Below, in pieces: positions 52,531 to 59,919 of a stretch of DNA of 64,000 nt (its first letter is position 1; each line of letters starts with the position of its first letter). The DNA comes from Streptomyces lucensis JCM 4490 (lineage in GTDB: Bacteria; Actinomycetota; Actinomycetes; Streptomycetales; Streptomycetaceae): assembly GCF_014650035.1 (NCBI RefSeq), contig NZ_BMUE01000001.1:860742-924741 (forward strand), in the 5' to 3' direction. The translations under genes were made by a program, and so were the position numbers. The notes beneath the pieces are model-generated. The model saw nothing but the letters and a program-made list of their open reading frames with translations, did not search any database and was not told the origin of the DNA.

Positions 52531-53145
52531 CTACGACACCTCGGCCACCAGCTCGGTGGCCCGCGAGGCGGGTACGCCCGCCGCGGTCAGCACGCTGACC
52601 GCGGCGGAGCGGCCCGCCTCCTGTGCTGCCAGCAGCCCGTCGTTGACCGCCTCCATCACCGCGAACAGCATCTGCTCGTGCACGTACGCCAGGGCGGGCG
52701 CGGGCAGCGGCGAGCTGAACACGCCCCTGTCCAGGCCCTCCTGCAGCACCCGGATCCTGGTCTCGCGCACGGGGGCGAGCCGTTCCCGGATGCCCTGCAC
52801 GGTGACCGTGCGCTGGGCCAGGGCGACCAGCAGCCGGTAGCGGTCGGCGATCTCCCAGACCGCCAGCACCGAGCGGGCCACCGCCTCCGCCGGGTCGCCC
52901 ACGGCATCCCGGGCGCGTGTGTCGGCGTCCGCCAGCGCCTCCACGGCCCCGTCCACCAAGGTGCTGATCAGCGCCTCCCGGCTCGGGAAGTGGCCGTACA
53001 CCGTCCGCCGTACGACGCCCGCGGCGCGCGCGATCTGGTCCATGGAGACATCGGGGTCGCGCAGCAGTTCGGCGAGGGCGACGTCGAGGATGCGGCGCCG
53101 GTTGGCGTCGGCGCGGCTGGGGTTACCCGTGGTCATGGCCGTCAT
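52531..53145 (-). CDS. TetR family repressor
   Basis: The 204-residue regulator starts MTAMTTGNPSRADANRRRILDVALAELLRDPDVSMDQIARAAGVVRRTVYGHFPSREALISTLV, the TetR HTH. The C-terminal ligand domain includes AVEALADADTRARDAVGDPAEAVARSVLAVWEIADRYRLL and ends SRATELVAEVS. ATG 53145 is chosen for its GGGAAGG upstream; the next in-frame ATG (53136) is also possible. It is divergent from an MFS gene, and the region between holds three TTGCACA-type dyads. Repression of the MFS gene and itself is inferred. Confidence 0.9.
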   Translation of the reverse strand: MTAMTTGNPSRADANRRRILDVALAELLRDPDVSMDQIARAAGVVRRTVYGHFPSREALISTLVDGAVEALADADTRARDAVGDPAEAVARSVLAVWEIADRYRLLVALAQRTVTVQGIRERLAPVRETRIRVLQEGLDRGVFSSPLPAPALAYVHEQMLFAVMEAVNDGLLAAQEAGRSAAVSVLTAAGVPASRATELVAEVS

Positions 53146-53163
53146 TGTGCCTTCCCGGTTCGA

Positions 53164-53228
53164 GTTGCACAGCACTGTGCAACGGCGTACATTGCACACT
53201 GTTGTGCAATTGCACGCTGTTGTGCAGT
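53164..53228. promoter_or_regulatory. Array of three TTGCACA/TGTGCAA operator-like dyads
   Basis: Site 1, 53164-53183, is GTTGCACAG-CA-CTGTGCAAC, perfect over 9-bp arms. Site 2, 53191-53210, is ATTGCACA-CTGT-TGTGCAAT, perfect over 8-bp arms. Site 3, 53209-53228, is ATTGCACG-CTGT-TGTGCAGT, imperfect and sharing 2 bp with site 2. Centres are 27 and 18 bp apart. The array lies between the divergent TetR and MFS starts, so it is likely bound by the TetR protein. Confidence 0.75.
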
Positions 53229-53281
53229 TCCCTGATGCGACCACCTGCACGTTCTCGTCGCACACCCGAGGAAGGCGACCC

Positions 53282-54961
53282 ATGCGACTCGTCATGACCG
53301 AACCGGTCGAGAGGATGGACCGGCCCTACGCCCGGCGCTGGTGGGCGCTGCTGGTGCTGTGCCTGAGCCTGCTGATCATCGTGATGGCGAACACCGCCCT
53401 GACGGTCGCGGCGCCCGACATGACGAAGGACCTCGGGCTCTCCAGCTCCGACCTGCAGTGGGTGATCGACGGCTACACCGTCCCCTACGCGGCGCTGATG
53501 CTGCTGCTCGGCGCGATCGGCGACAAGTACAGCCGGCGCGGGGCCCTCCTGCTGGGCCTCGTGGTCTTCGGCGGCGGAGCCGTCTTCGGGTACCTCGCCG
53601 ACAGCTCCGGCACCGTCATCGCGGCCCGGGCCGTGATGGGCGTCGGGGCAGCGCTGATCATGCCCGCCACGCTCTCCCTGCTCGCCGCGACCTTCCCGCG
53701 CGCCGAGCGGGCGAAGGCCATCACCCTGTGGACCGCCACCGCCGGGCTCGCCATCGCCGCCGGTCCGGTGGTCGCCGGCGCGCTGCTGCGCGGCCACGGC
53801 TGGTCCTCGACCTTCCTGATCAACGTGCCCGTCGCGGCCGTCGCGATCGTCGGCGCCCTCGTCCTCGTACCGCCGTCCAGGGCCGGGCATCACGACCGCA
53901 TCGACTACGTCGGCGGGCTGCTGTCGGTGATCTGGACCGGCTCGCTGGTCTACATGATCATCGAGGGGCCGCACTTCGGCTGGGGCGTCAAGGCCGTCAC
54001 CGCCGCGGTCGTCGCGGGTGCGGGCCTGCTCGCCTTCGTCCTCTGGGAGCTGCGCCACCCGCGCCCGCTCCTGGACGTCCGGCGCTTCGCGCACCGCCGG
54101 TTCGCGGGCTCCAACCTCGCCGTCGCCCTGTTCTTCCTCGCCGTCTTCGGCGCCTTCTATTACCTCACCCAGCACCTGCAGTTCGTCCTCGGCTACGACG
54201 CCCTGGAGACCGGCGTGCGCATGCTGCCGCTGGCCGGCGCCGTCTTCGTGGGCTCGGCCCTGACCGGCTGGCTCACCCCGCGCGTCGGCATGAAGTGGAC
54301 GGTCGGCGCGGGCATGGCCGGCGGCACGACCGCCCTCGCCCTGCTGACCCGCGTGGACGCGGGCTCCACGTACGGCGACTTCGTGGCGCCCCTGATCATC
54401 CTGGGCCTGGCCATCGGACTCGCCCTCTCGCCCTGCACCGACGCCATCATGGGCGCGTTCCCGGAGTCCGACCTCGGCGTGGGCGGCGCCGTCAACGACA
54501 CCTCGCTGGAACTGGGCGGCTCGCTCGGCATCGCCCTCCTCGGCTCGCTGCTCGCCACCTCCTACGGCGACCACCTGAGCGACGCCACCGCCGGCAGCGG
54601 ACTCCCGGCGAGCGCCCTGGACACCGCGCGGGACTCGGCCGGCGCCGGATACGCCGTCGCGCAGGGCATCGGCGACAAGGCCCACGAGGCGGCGGCGCGG
54701 GCGGCCCGTGCGTCGGATCCGCAGCAGGCCGCGCAGCTCAAGCAGCAGGCCGCCGAACTCGCCTCCGGCGCCCGCCGGATGGCCGACGCGGTCGGCTCCG
54801 CCTTCTCCGACGCCGTGGCCCACACCAGCCTGGTCGGCGCGGCCATCCTGGGCGTCGGCACGGTGCTGGTGGTCCTCCTGCTGCCGCGCAACGAGGGTGC
54901 CGCGGCCCGGGCGGAGGCCGAGGCGCAGGAGAGGGAACCGGCGGGCAGCGCGGCCGGGTGA
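53282..54961 (+). CDS. DHA2-type MFS drug exporter
   Basis: The 559-residue protein has about 14 transmembrane segments (WWALLVLCLSLLIIVMANTALTVAAPDMTKDLGLSSSDLQWVIDGYTVPYAALMLLLGAIGDKYSRRGALLLGLVVFG at the start, including motifs D1 and A). A C-terminal cytoplasmic helix region (QGIGDKAHEAAARAARASDPQQAAQLKQQAAELASGARRMADAVGSAF) lies between the last segments. GAGGAAGG precedes ATG 53282 by 6 nt; an in-frame ATG lies at 53294. It is divergent from TetR and controlled by the operator array. It likely pumps hydrophobic drugs; the substrate is unknown. Confidence 0.92.
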   Translation: MRLVMTEPVERMDRPYARRWWALLVLCLSLLIIVMANTALTVAAPDMTKDLGLSSSDLQWVIDGYTVPYAALMLLLGAIGDKYSRRGALLLGLVVFGGGAVFGYLADSSGTVIAARAVMGVGAALIMPATLSLLAATFPRAERAKAITLWTATAGLAIAAGPVVAGALLRGHGWSSTFLINVPVAAVAIVGALVLVPPSRAGHHDRIDYVGGLLSVIWTGSLVYMIIEGPHFGWGVKAVTAAVVAGAGLLAFVLWELRHPRPLLDVRRFAHRRFAGSNLAVALFFLAVFGAFYYLTQHLQFVLGYDALETGVRMLPLAGAVFVGSALTGWLTPRVGMKWTVGAGMAGGTTALALLTRVDAGSTYGDFVAPLIILGLAIGLALSPCTDAIMGAFPESDLGVGGAVNDTSLELGGSLGIALLGSLLATSYGDHLSDATAGSGLPASALDTARDSAGAGYAVAQGIGDKAHEAAARAARASDPQQAAQLKQQAAELASGARRMADAVGSAFSDAVAHTSLVGAAILGVGTVLVVLLLPRNEGAAARAEAEAQEREPAGSAAG

Positions 54962-54985
54962 CCGCTCCTCACCCGGGTCCGCTAG

Positions 54986-55016
54986 CGTGCCGCTCCGGAT
55001 CAACCGGAACGGCACG
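54986..55016 (+). terminator. Hairpin after the DHA2 exporter
   Basis: CGTGCCG (54986-54992) and TCCGG (54994-54998) pair with CCGGA (55004-55008) and CGGCACG (55010-55016), with one internal mismatch and a 5-nt loop. It is 24 nt after the exporter stop and 39 nt before the next gene. Confidence 0.65.
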
Positions 55017-55055
55017 TTCGCGCGTGGCGTCTGTGAGTGCATGGAGGCACGGGGG

Positions 55056-55820
55056 ATGACGATCGACTGGGACCGGCGGACCTGCGCGCGCAAGGGGCAC
55101 GTTACCTATGCGCCCGACGATCCGCGGCTGCGGGTGCGGCTGCACGCCCAGACCGCGCTCGGGGAGGTGTGGCGCTGCCTGCGCTGCGGTGACTTCGTGC
55201 TCGGCGAGCCGCACGGCTCGGGGCCGGCCGACGACGCCCCGCTGGTACCGCGCGGCAAGGTGCTGCGGGACCTGTTCGTGCTGCGCTTCCTCGCGATCGA
55301 GCGGGCGGTGCGCGGGGTGTTCATCGTGCTCGTCGCGGTCGCGGTCTGGAAGTTCAGCAACAGCCAGAACGCGGTGCGGCGCCTGTTCGACGAGTACCTG
55401 GACGTCTTCCGCCCGGTGTTCCGGCACTTCCACTACGACCTCGACCACTCGCCGGTCGTCGGCTCGGTGCAGAAGGCCTTCGGCTACAAGCACTCCACGC
55501 TCCTGCTGGTGGCCGCCCTGCTGCTCGCCTACGCCCTGGTCGAACTGGTCGAGGCGGTCGGCCTCTGGTACGCCAAGCGCTGGGCCGAGTACCTGACGGT
55601 GGTCGCGACCGCCGCCTTCCTCCCGCTGGAGATCTACGAACTCACCGAGCACGTCAGCTGGCTGAAGATCACCACGCTGGTCCTCAACATCCTCGCGGTC
55701 CTCTACATCGCCCTGACCAAGCGCCTGTTCGGGCTGCGCGGCGGACGCCGCAAGTTCGACGAGGAACGGCACAGCGCCTCCCTGCTGGAGGTCGAGGAGG
55801 CGGCCGGGGTGCCGGTCTGA
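55056..55820 (+). CDS. DUF2127 family membrane protein
   Basis: The 254-residue protein starts MTIDWDRRTCARKGHVTYAPDDPRLRVRLHAQTALGEVWRCLRCGDFVLGEPHGSG. The N-terminal 45 residues include a CLRCGD zinc-ribbon-like pair and CARKGH. About four membrane segments follow (LRFLAIERAVRGVFIVLVAVAVWKFSNSQN, STLLLVAALLLAYALVELVEAVGLWYAKRWAEYLTVVATAAFLPLEIYEL, ITTLVLNILAVLYIALTKRLF), the DUF2127 pattern. ATG 55056 is preferred because GGAGG lies 8 nt upstream, though ATG 55041 is in frame. Its function is unknown. Confidence 0.82.
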   Translation: MTIDWDRRTCARKGHVTYAPDDPRLRVRLHAQTALGEVWRCLRCGDFVLGEPHGSGPADDAPLVPRGKVLRDLFVLRFLAIERAVRGVFIVLVAVAVWKFSNSQNAVRRLFDEYLDVFRPVFRHFHYDLDHSPVVGSVQKAFGYKHSTLLLVAALLLAYALVELVEAVGLWYAKRWAEYLTVVATAAFLPLEIYELTEHVSWLKITTLVLNILAVLYIALTKRLFGLRGGRRKFDEERHSASLLEVEEAAGVPV

Positions 55821-55828
55821 CACGGGTC

Positions 55829-55859
55829 TTGCCCTGACGCCGACGTCAACGCCTACGGT
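55829..55859 (+). promoter_or_regulatory. MerR-type promoter with 19-bp spacer
   Basis: A -35 TTGCCC (55829-55834) and -10 TACGGT (55854-55859) are separated by 19 nt, longer than usual and typical of promoters activated by MerR proteins through DNA distortion. TGACG-CCGA-CGTCA (55835-55848) is a dyad in the spacer, where MerR proteins bind. The expected RNA start is close to ATG 55867, suggesting a leaderless mRNA. Confidence 0.65.
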
Positions 55860-55866
55860 CGTGGTC

Positions 55867-56295
55867 ATGCGAATCGGCGAGCTGGCCGCGCGGGCCGGGA
55901 CCACCACCCGCACGCTGCGCTACTACGAGACACGGGGACTGCTGCCCGCCCGGCGCGACGGCAACGGGCACCGCAGCTACGACGAGAGCGATCTGCGGCT
56001 GCTGCGGCAGATCCGGACGCTGCGGGAGTCCGGGTTCGACCTGGAGGAGACGCGGCCGTTCCTGGAGTGCCTGCGCGCCGGGCACCCGGAGGGCGACGCC
56101 TGCCCGGCCTCACTCGTGGTCTACCGGCGCAAGCTGGACGAGCTGGACGGGCTCATAGGTCAGCTGACGGCGGTGCGGGAGACGGTCGCGCGGCAACTGG
56201 CGCGGGCCGAGCGGGCGCGGGACGAGCTGGCCGCCGAAGCGCTGGCTCCGGGAGGTCCGGAGCCCCTGTGCGAACTGGGAGGGCAGGAGAGATGA
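55867..56295 (+). CDS. MerR family regulator upstream of a thioredoxin gene
   Basis: The 142-residue protein starts MRIGELAARAGTTTRTLRYYETRGLLPARRDGNGHRSYDESDLRLLRQIRTLRESGFDLEETRPFLECLRAGHPEGDACPAS. The N-terminal HTH is typical. Cys68, His73 and Cys79 (C-x4-H-x5-C) lie in the effector region, with a third Cys near 136. Metal or thiol sensing is possible, but the ligand is unknown. ATG 55867 fits the first MerR residues and the promoter above. It overlaps the thioredoxin gene by 4 bp (ATGA at 56292-56295). Confidence 0.9.
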   Translation: MRIGELAARAGTTTRTLRYYETRGLLPARRDGNGHRSYDESDLRLLRQIRTLRESGFDLEETRPFLECLRAGHPEGDACPASLVVYRRKLDELDGLIGQLTAVRETVARQLARAERARDELAAEALAPGGPEPLCELGGQER

Positions 56296-56624
56296 TCAAA
56301 GCGGCGGGTGTGGCCGAGGTGCGGGACGCGGACTTCGCGACCGAGGTCCTGGAATCGGAACTGCCGGTGCTGGTGGAGTTCACCGCCGACTGGTGTCCCC
56401 CGTGCCGGCAGATGGGCCCGGTGCTCAGCGACCTCGCGGCACAGGAGGGCCACCGGCTCAAGGTCGTCCAGCTCGACGTGGACACCAACCCGGACACCAC
56501 GAACGCGTACAAGGTTCTCTCGATGCCGACGTTCATGGTGTTCCAGGGCGGCGAGCCGGTGAAGGCGATGGTGGGCGCGCGGGCCAAGCGTCGCCTGCTG
56601 GAAGAGCTGGCCGACGTGCTGTAA
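56292..56624 (+). CDS. Thioredoxin
   Basis: The 110-residue protein is a complete thioredoxin: VLVEFTADWCPPCRQMGPVLSDLAAQ, with active site WCPPC (about 34-38), then VVQLDVDTNPDTTNAYKVLSMPTFMVFQGGEPVKAMVGARAKRRLLEELADVL, containing the conserved cis-Pro in SMPTF. WCPPC replaces the usual WCGPC, a variant seen in several actinobacterial thioredoxins. The coupled MerR upstream suggests control by redox or metal stress. It ends before a clear terminator. Confidence 0.92.
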   Translation: MIKAAGVAEVRDADFATEVLESELPVLVEFTADWCPPCRQMGPVLSDLAAQEGHRLKVVQLDVDTNPDTTNAYKVLSMPTFMVFQGGEPVKAMVGARAKRRLLEELADVL

Positions 56625-56644
56625 AGCGCGGAACCCCCACGAAA

Positions 56645-56676
56645 AAATCCCCCGGGCAATTGCGCTCGGGGGATTT
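56645..56676 (+). terminator. Intrinsic terminator of the MerR-thioredoxin operon
   Basis: AAATCCCCCG (56645-56654) pairs perfectly with CGGGGGATTT (56667-56676). The 12-nt loop itself contains GCAATTGC. Four A before and TTTCTGT after give the base composition of a true intrinsic terminator. It lies 21 nt after the thioredoxin stop. Confidence 0.85.
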
Positions 56677-56763
56677 CTGTGCGTATATTCGGTGGTTCGC
56701 GACTTCCATTAGAGAAGCCGCGGAGAAGTTCAGTGAGCACAGTGTATCCGGGCGGGAGCGGAA

Positions 56764-59025
56764 TTGTCAAACACCGAATTTCCGGACGATGAATTGCGGC
56801 ACGAGCAGGAATTCATCGACGGACTGTACGCGCGCGTGGACGTGCTGCGCGGCGAGGCCGAGACCTCGGTCTCGGACGCGCTCGCGCAGGGCGACAAGCC
56901 CATGCAGGCCCGGCTGGAGCGGGACATCCTGGTCGCCGAGCGCTCCGGGCTGCTCGCCGCGCTGAACGCCGTGGACGGCTCGCTCTGCTTCGGCCGGATC
57001 GACCTCGCCGACGGGACCAAGCACCACATCGGCCGGATCGGGCTGCGCGAGGACGACACCGAGCGGACCCCGGTCCTCATCGACTGGCGGGCCGACGTCG
57101 CCCGCCCCTTCTACCTGGCCACCGGCCACACCCCCATGGGCCTGCGCCGCCGCCGGCACATCGCCACCGAGGGCCGGACCGTGGCCTCCCTGCACGACGA
57201 GATCCTCGACCTCGGCGACGCCACCCGCACCGGCCACGAGGACCCGGGCGGCGACGACGTCCTGCTGGCCGCGCTGAACTCGGCGCGCACCGGCCGGATG
57301 AGCGACATCGTGCAGACCATCCAGGCCGAACAGGACGAGATCATCCGGGCGCCGCACCGCGGGGTGCTGGTGGTGGAGGGCGGCCCCGGCACCGGCAAGA
57401 CCGCGGTCGCCCTGCACCGGGCGGCCTACCTGCTGTACGAGCACCGGGAACTGCTGGCCCGCCGCGCCGTGCTCATCGTCGGCCCCAACCCCGCCTTCCT
57501 CGGCTACATCGGCGAGGTGCTGCCCTCACTCGGCGAGACCGGCGTCCTGCTGGCCACGGTCGGCGAACTGTTCCCCGGCGTGCGGGCCACCGCCGCCGAC
57601 ACCCCCGAGGCGGCGGCCGTGAAGGGCCGCGCCGGCATGGCCGACGTGCTGGCCGCCGTCGTGCGCGACCGGCAGGCCCTGCCCGACCCGGTCATCGCCA
57701 TCGAGCACGACCGCGAGGTGCTGATGCTCGACGACGGCCTGGTGGGCGTCGCCCGGGACCGCACCCGCGCGGCCGGGCTGCCGCACAACGCGGCCCGCGA
57801 GCACTTCGAGGGCCACATCCTCAACACCCTCACCGAGCTGTACGCGGAGCGCGTGGGCACCGACCCGTACGACGGCAGCAGCCTGCTCGACGCCTCCGAC
57901 ATCACCCAGATCCGCGACGAGATCGCCGAGAACCCCGAGGTCTGGTCCGCCATCGACCGGTTGTGGCCCCGGATCAGCCCGCGGCGGCTGCTCGCCGACT
58001 TCCTCGCCGAACCGGACGGCTACCTGTCCGAGGCGGACGCCGACGCGATCCGCCGCCCGGTGACCCGCGCCTGGACCGTCGCCGACGTGCCCCTCCTCGA
58101 CGAGGCGGCCGAACTGCTCGGCGAGGACGGCCGGCTCGCCCGGGCCCGCGCCGAACGCGAGCGGGAGACCCAGGTCGCCTACGCGCAGGGCGTGCTGGAC
58201 GTCTCCTACGCCTCCCGCACCTACGAGTTCGAGGGCCTGGAGGACGAGGACTCCGAGGTCCTGTCGGCCCACGACATCATCGACGCCGAGCGGTTCGCCG
58301 AGCGGCACGAGGAGGCCGACCACCGCAGCGCCGCCGAGCGGGCCGCCGCCGACCGCACCTGGGCGTTCGGGCACATCATCGTGGACGAGGCGCAGGAACT
58401 GTCCCCGATGGCCTGGCGGCTGCTCATGCGCCGCAGCCCCACCCGCTCGATGACCCTGGTCGGCGACCCGGCGCAGACCGCGGAGGCGGCCGGTACCGGC
58501 TCCTGGGCCGACATCCTCGCCCCCTACGTCGAGGACCGCTGGGAGCACACCCGGCTCGGCGTCAACTACCGCACCCCGGCCGAGATCATGGAACTCGCGG
58601 CGGCCGTGGTCCGGGCCGTCGACCCCGGCTTCGAACCGCCCAGCTCCGTCCGCTCCACCGGCGTGCGGCCCTGGGTGCGGCGGGCCGACGGCGGTCTGCC
58701 GGAGGCCGTGGCCAAGGCGGTCGCCGAACTCACCCCGGCCGAGGGCCGGCTGGCGGTCGTCGCCCCGCGCGAGCTGCACCGGTCCCTGGCCGCCCGGCTC
58801 GACGGGGTCACGGCCGGCGCCGAGCCCGACCTGACCCGGACCGTCGTCCTCCTCGACCCGCGGCAGGCGAAGGGCCTGGAGTTCGACTCGGTCCTGGTGG
58901 TCGAGCCGTCCCGGTACGGCACCAGCGACCTGTACGTCGCCCTGACCCGCGCCACCCAGCGGCTCGGGGTGCTCTACACGGAGCGGCTGCCCGAGGGGCT
59001 GGCCGAGGGCGTCACCAGGCCGTAG
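56764..59025 (+). CDS. HelD-like RNA polymerase recycling helicase
   Basis: The 753-residue SF1 helicase-like protein resembles HelD/HelR, which bind RNA polymerase and free it from DNA or drugs. Walker A GGPGTGKTAVALHRAAYLLYEHRELL is at about 205-230. The N-terminal arm is helical (ELRHEQEFIDGLYARVDVLRGEAETSVSDALAQGD). DEAQELSPMAWRLLMRRSPTRSMTLVGDPAQTAEAAG is at about 540, and VALTRATQRLGVLYTERL is near the end. A TTG start (MSNTEF) with GGGAG 5 nt upstream is favoured. It is next to the terminator above and monocistronic. It overlaps the convergent lipoprotein gene by 14 bp. Confidence 0.87.
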   Translation: MSNTEFPDDELRHEQEFIDGLYARVDVLRGEAETSVSDALAQGDKPMQARLERDILVAERSGLLAALNAVDGSLCFGRIDLADGTKHHIGRIGLREDDTERTPVLIDWRADVARPFYLATGHTPMGLRRRRHIATEGRTVASLHDEILDLGDATRTGHEDPGGDDVLLAALNSARTGRMSDIVQTIQAEQDEIIRAPHRGVLVVEGGPGTGKTAVALHRAAYLLYEHRELLARRAVLIVGPNPAFLGYIGEVLPSLGETGVLLATVGELFPGVRATAADTPEAAAVKGRAGMADVLAAVVRDRQALPDPVIAIEHDREVLMLDDGLVGVARDRTRAAGLPHNAAREHFEGHILNTLTELYAERVGTDPYDGSSLLDASDITQIRDEIAENPEVWSAIDRLWPRISPRRLLADFLAEPDGYLSEADADAIRRPVTRAWTVADVPLLDEAAELLGEDGRLARARAERERETQVAYAQGVLDVSYASRTYEFEGLEDEDSEVLSAHDIIDAERFAERHEEADHRSAAERAAADRTWAFGHIIVDEAQELSPMAWRLLMRRSPTRSMTLVGDPAQTAEAAGTGSWADILAPYVEDRWEHTRLGVNYRTPAEIMELAAAVVRAVDPGFEPPSSVRSTGVRPWVRRADGGLPEAVAKAVAELTPAEGRLAVVAPRELHRSLAARLDGVTAGAEPDLTRTVVLLDPRQAKGLEFDSVLVVEPSRYGTSDLYVALTRATQRLGVLYTERLPEGLAEGVTRP

Positions 59026-59845
59026 CGGAAGGCGAGGCGGCCGGCGGGTGGCTCGGGTGCGGTGCGGAGGGCAGCGGGGCCAGCGACGCGCACAGCGCGG
59101 CCGGGAAGTCCGGTTCCCTGCGCCGGACCTCCCGGCAGCCGCCGGCCGCGCTGTGCAGGAACGGCTGCCAGCCGGAGCGTCCGGCCCGGAAGAAGACGCG
59201 GTCGCCCAGCCGGGACGAGCAGGCCGAGGACTCGCTGTCGTCACCGCACGCCGGTCCCGTGCGCCAGGAGAGGTCCAGCACCAGCCACTTGCCGTCGCAG
59301 TGCTCGGCGCTCCGGTAACTGTGCAGGGGCACGTCGGCGTCCATCTGCGCCTGCTCGTAGGAGGCGGTGGTGCAGCCGGTGGCCGGCGGGTGACAGCCGA
59401 GCCGCCCGCACAGCCGCAGTGCGGGCGGCTTCGCGCCGTCGGCGGTGAAGACCGTGCTGTTGTCGACGATCAGAGTCCGCCCGCCCAGCGGGTGCGGCAG
59501 CCGTACCCGCGCCGTGGCCGGCTTCTCCCCGGTGCACCCCGAACGCCGGTCCCCGGACGGCGACTCGAAGGTGATCTGCACCCACACGTGCTCGGGCACG
59601 GTGTCCGTCACCGCCGCCTTCAGCCCCCGCACACACGGGCGCGGGCCGCTCGGCACCCGGGTGGCCAGACTCAGCGTGCGGTGGTCGCCGGCGAGCCGGG
59701 CGCCGGTGACCTGGGAGGGCTGCCCGACGGTCCACGGGAGCGGGGTGGCGGACGCCCCCCGCCCGGCCTTCTGCGTGCCGCAGCCGCCCAGCAGCAGGGC
59801 GGCGACGGCACACAGCACAGCGGTCACTGATCTCCAGGTGCGCAC
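59012..59845 (-). CDS. Putative lipoprotein
   Basis: The 277-residue protein starts MRTWRSVTAVLCAVAALLLGGCGTQKAGRGASATPLPW. The signal peptide ends in a lipobox LLGGC (Cys22), so it should be lipid-anchored on the outer face of the membrane. The rest contains many cysteines (CVRGLKAAV, CTGEKPATARV, RLCGRLGCHPPATGCTTAS, AEHCDGKWLVLDL, GPACGDDSESSACSSRLGD), probably forming disulfides, and ends Pro/Ser-rich. No family is recognised with certainty. It is on the same strand as glgB, 74 bp downstream, and converges on the helicase gene. Confidence 0.75.
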   Translation of the reverse strand: MRTWRSVTAVLCAVAALLLGGCGTQKAGRGASATPLPWTVGQPSQVTGARLAGDHRTLSLATRVPSGPRPCVRGLKAAVTDTVPEHVWVQITFESPSGDRRSGCTGEKPATARVRLPHPLGGRTLIVDNSTVFTADGAKPPALRLCGRLGCHPPATGCTTASYEQAQMDADVPLHSYRSAEHCDGKWLVLDLSWRTGPACGDDSESSACSSRLGDRVFFRAGRSGWQPFLHSAAGGCREVRRREPDFPAALCASLAPLPSAPHPSHPPAASPSATAW

Positions 59846-59919
59846 GTGCCTCGTTCCCCCGTGATGCGTCGATGCGGGCCTGGGGGCACTATAAGGCGCT
59901 CACCCGTCCGCCCTCGGGG

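Noticed and set aside
53282..53296. Alternative MFS start at ATG 53294
   Set aside because: The GAGGAAGG ribosome site is better placed for ATG 53282; the choice changes only four residues.
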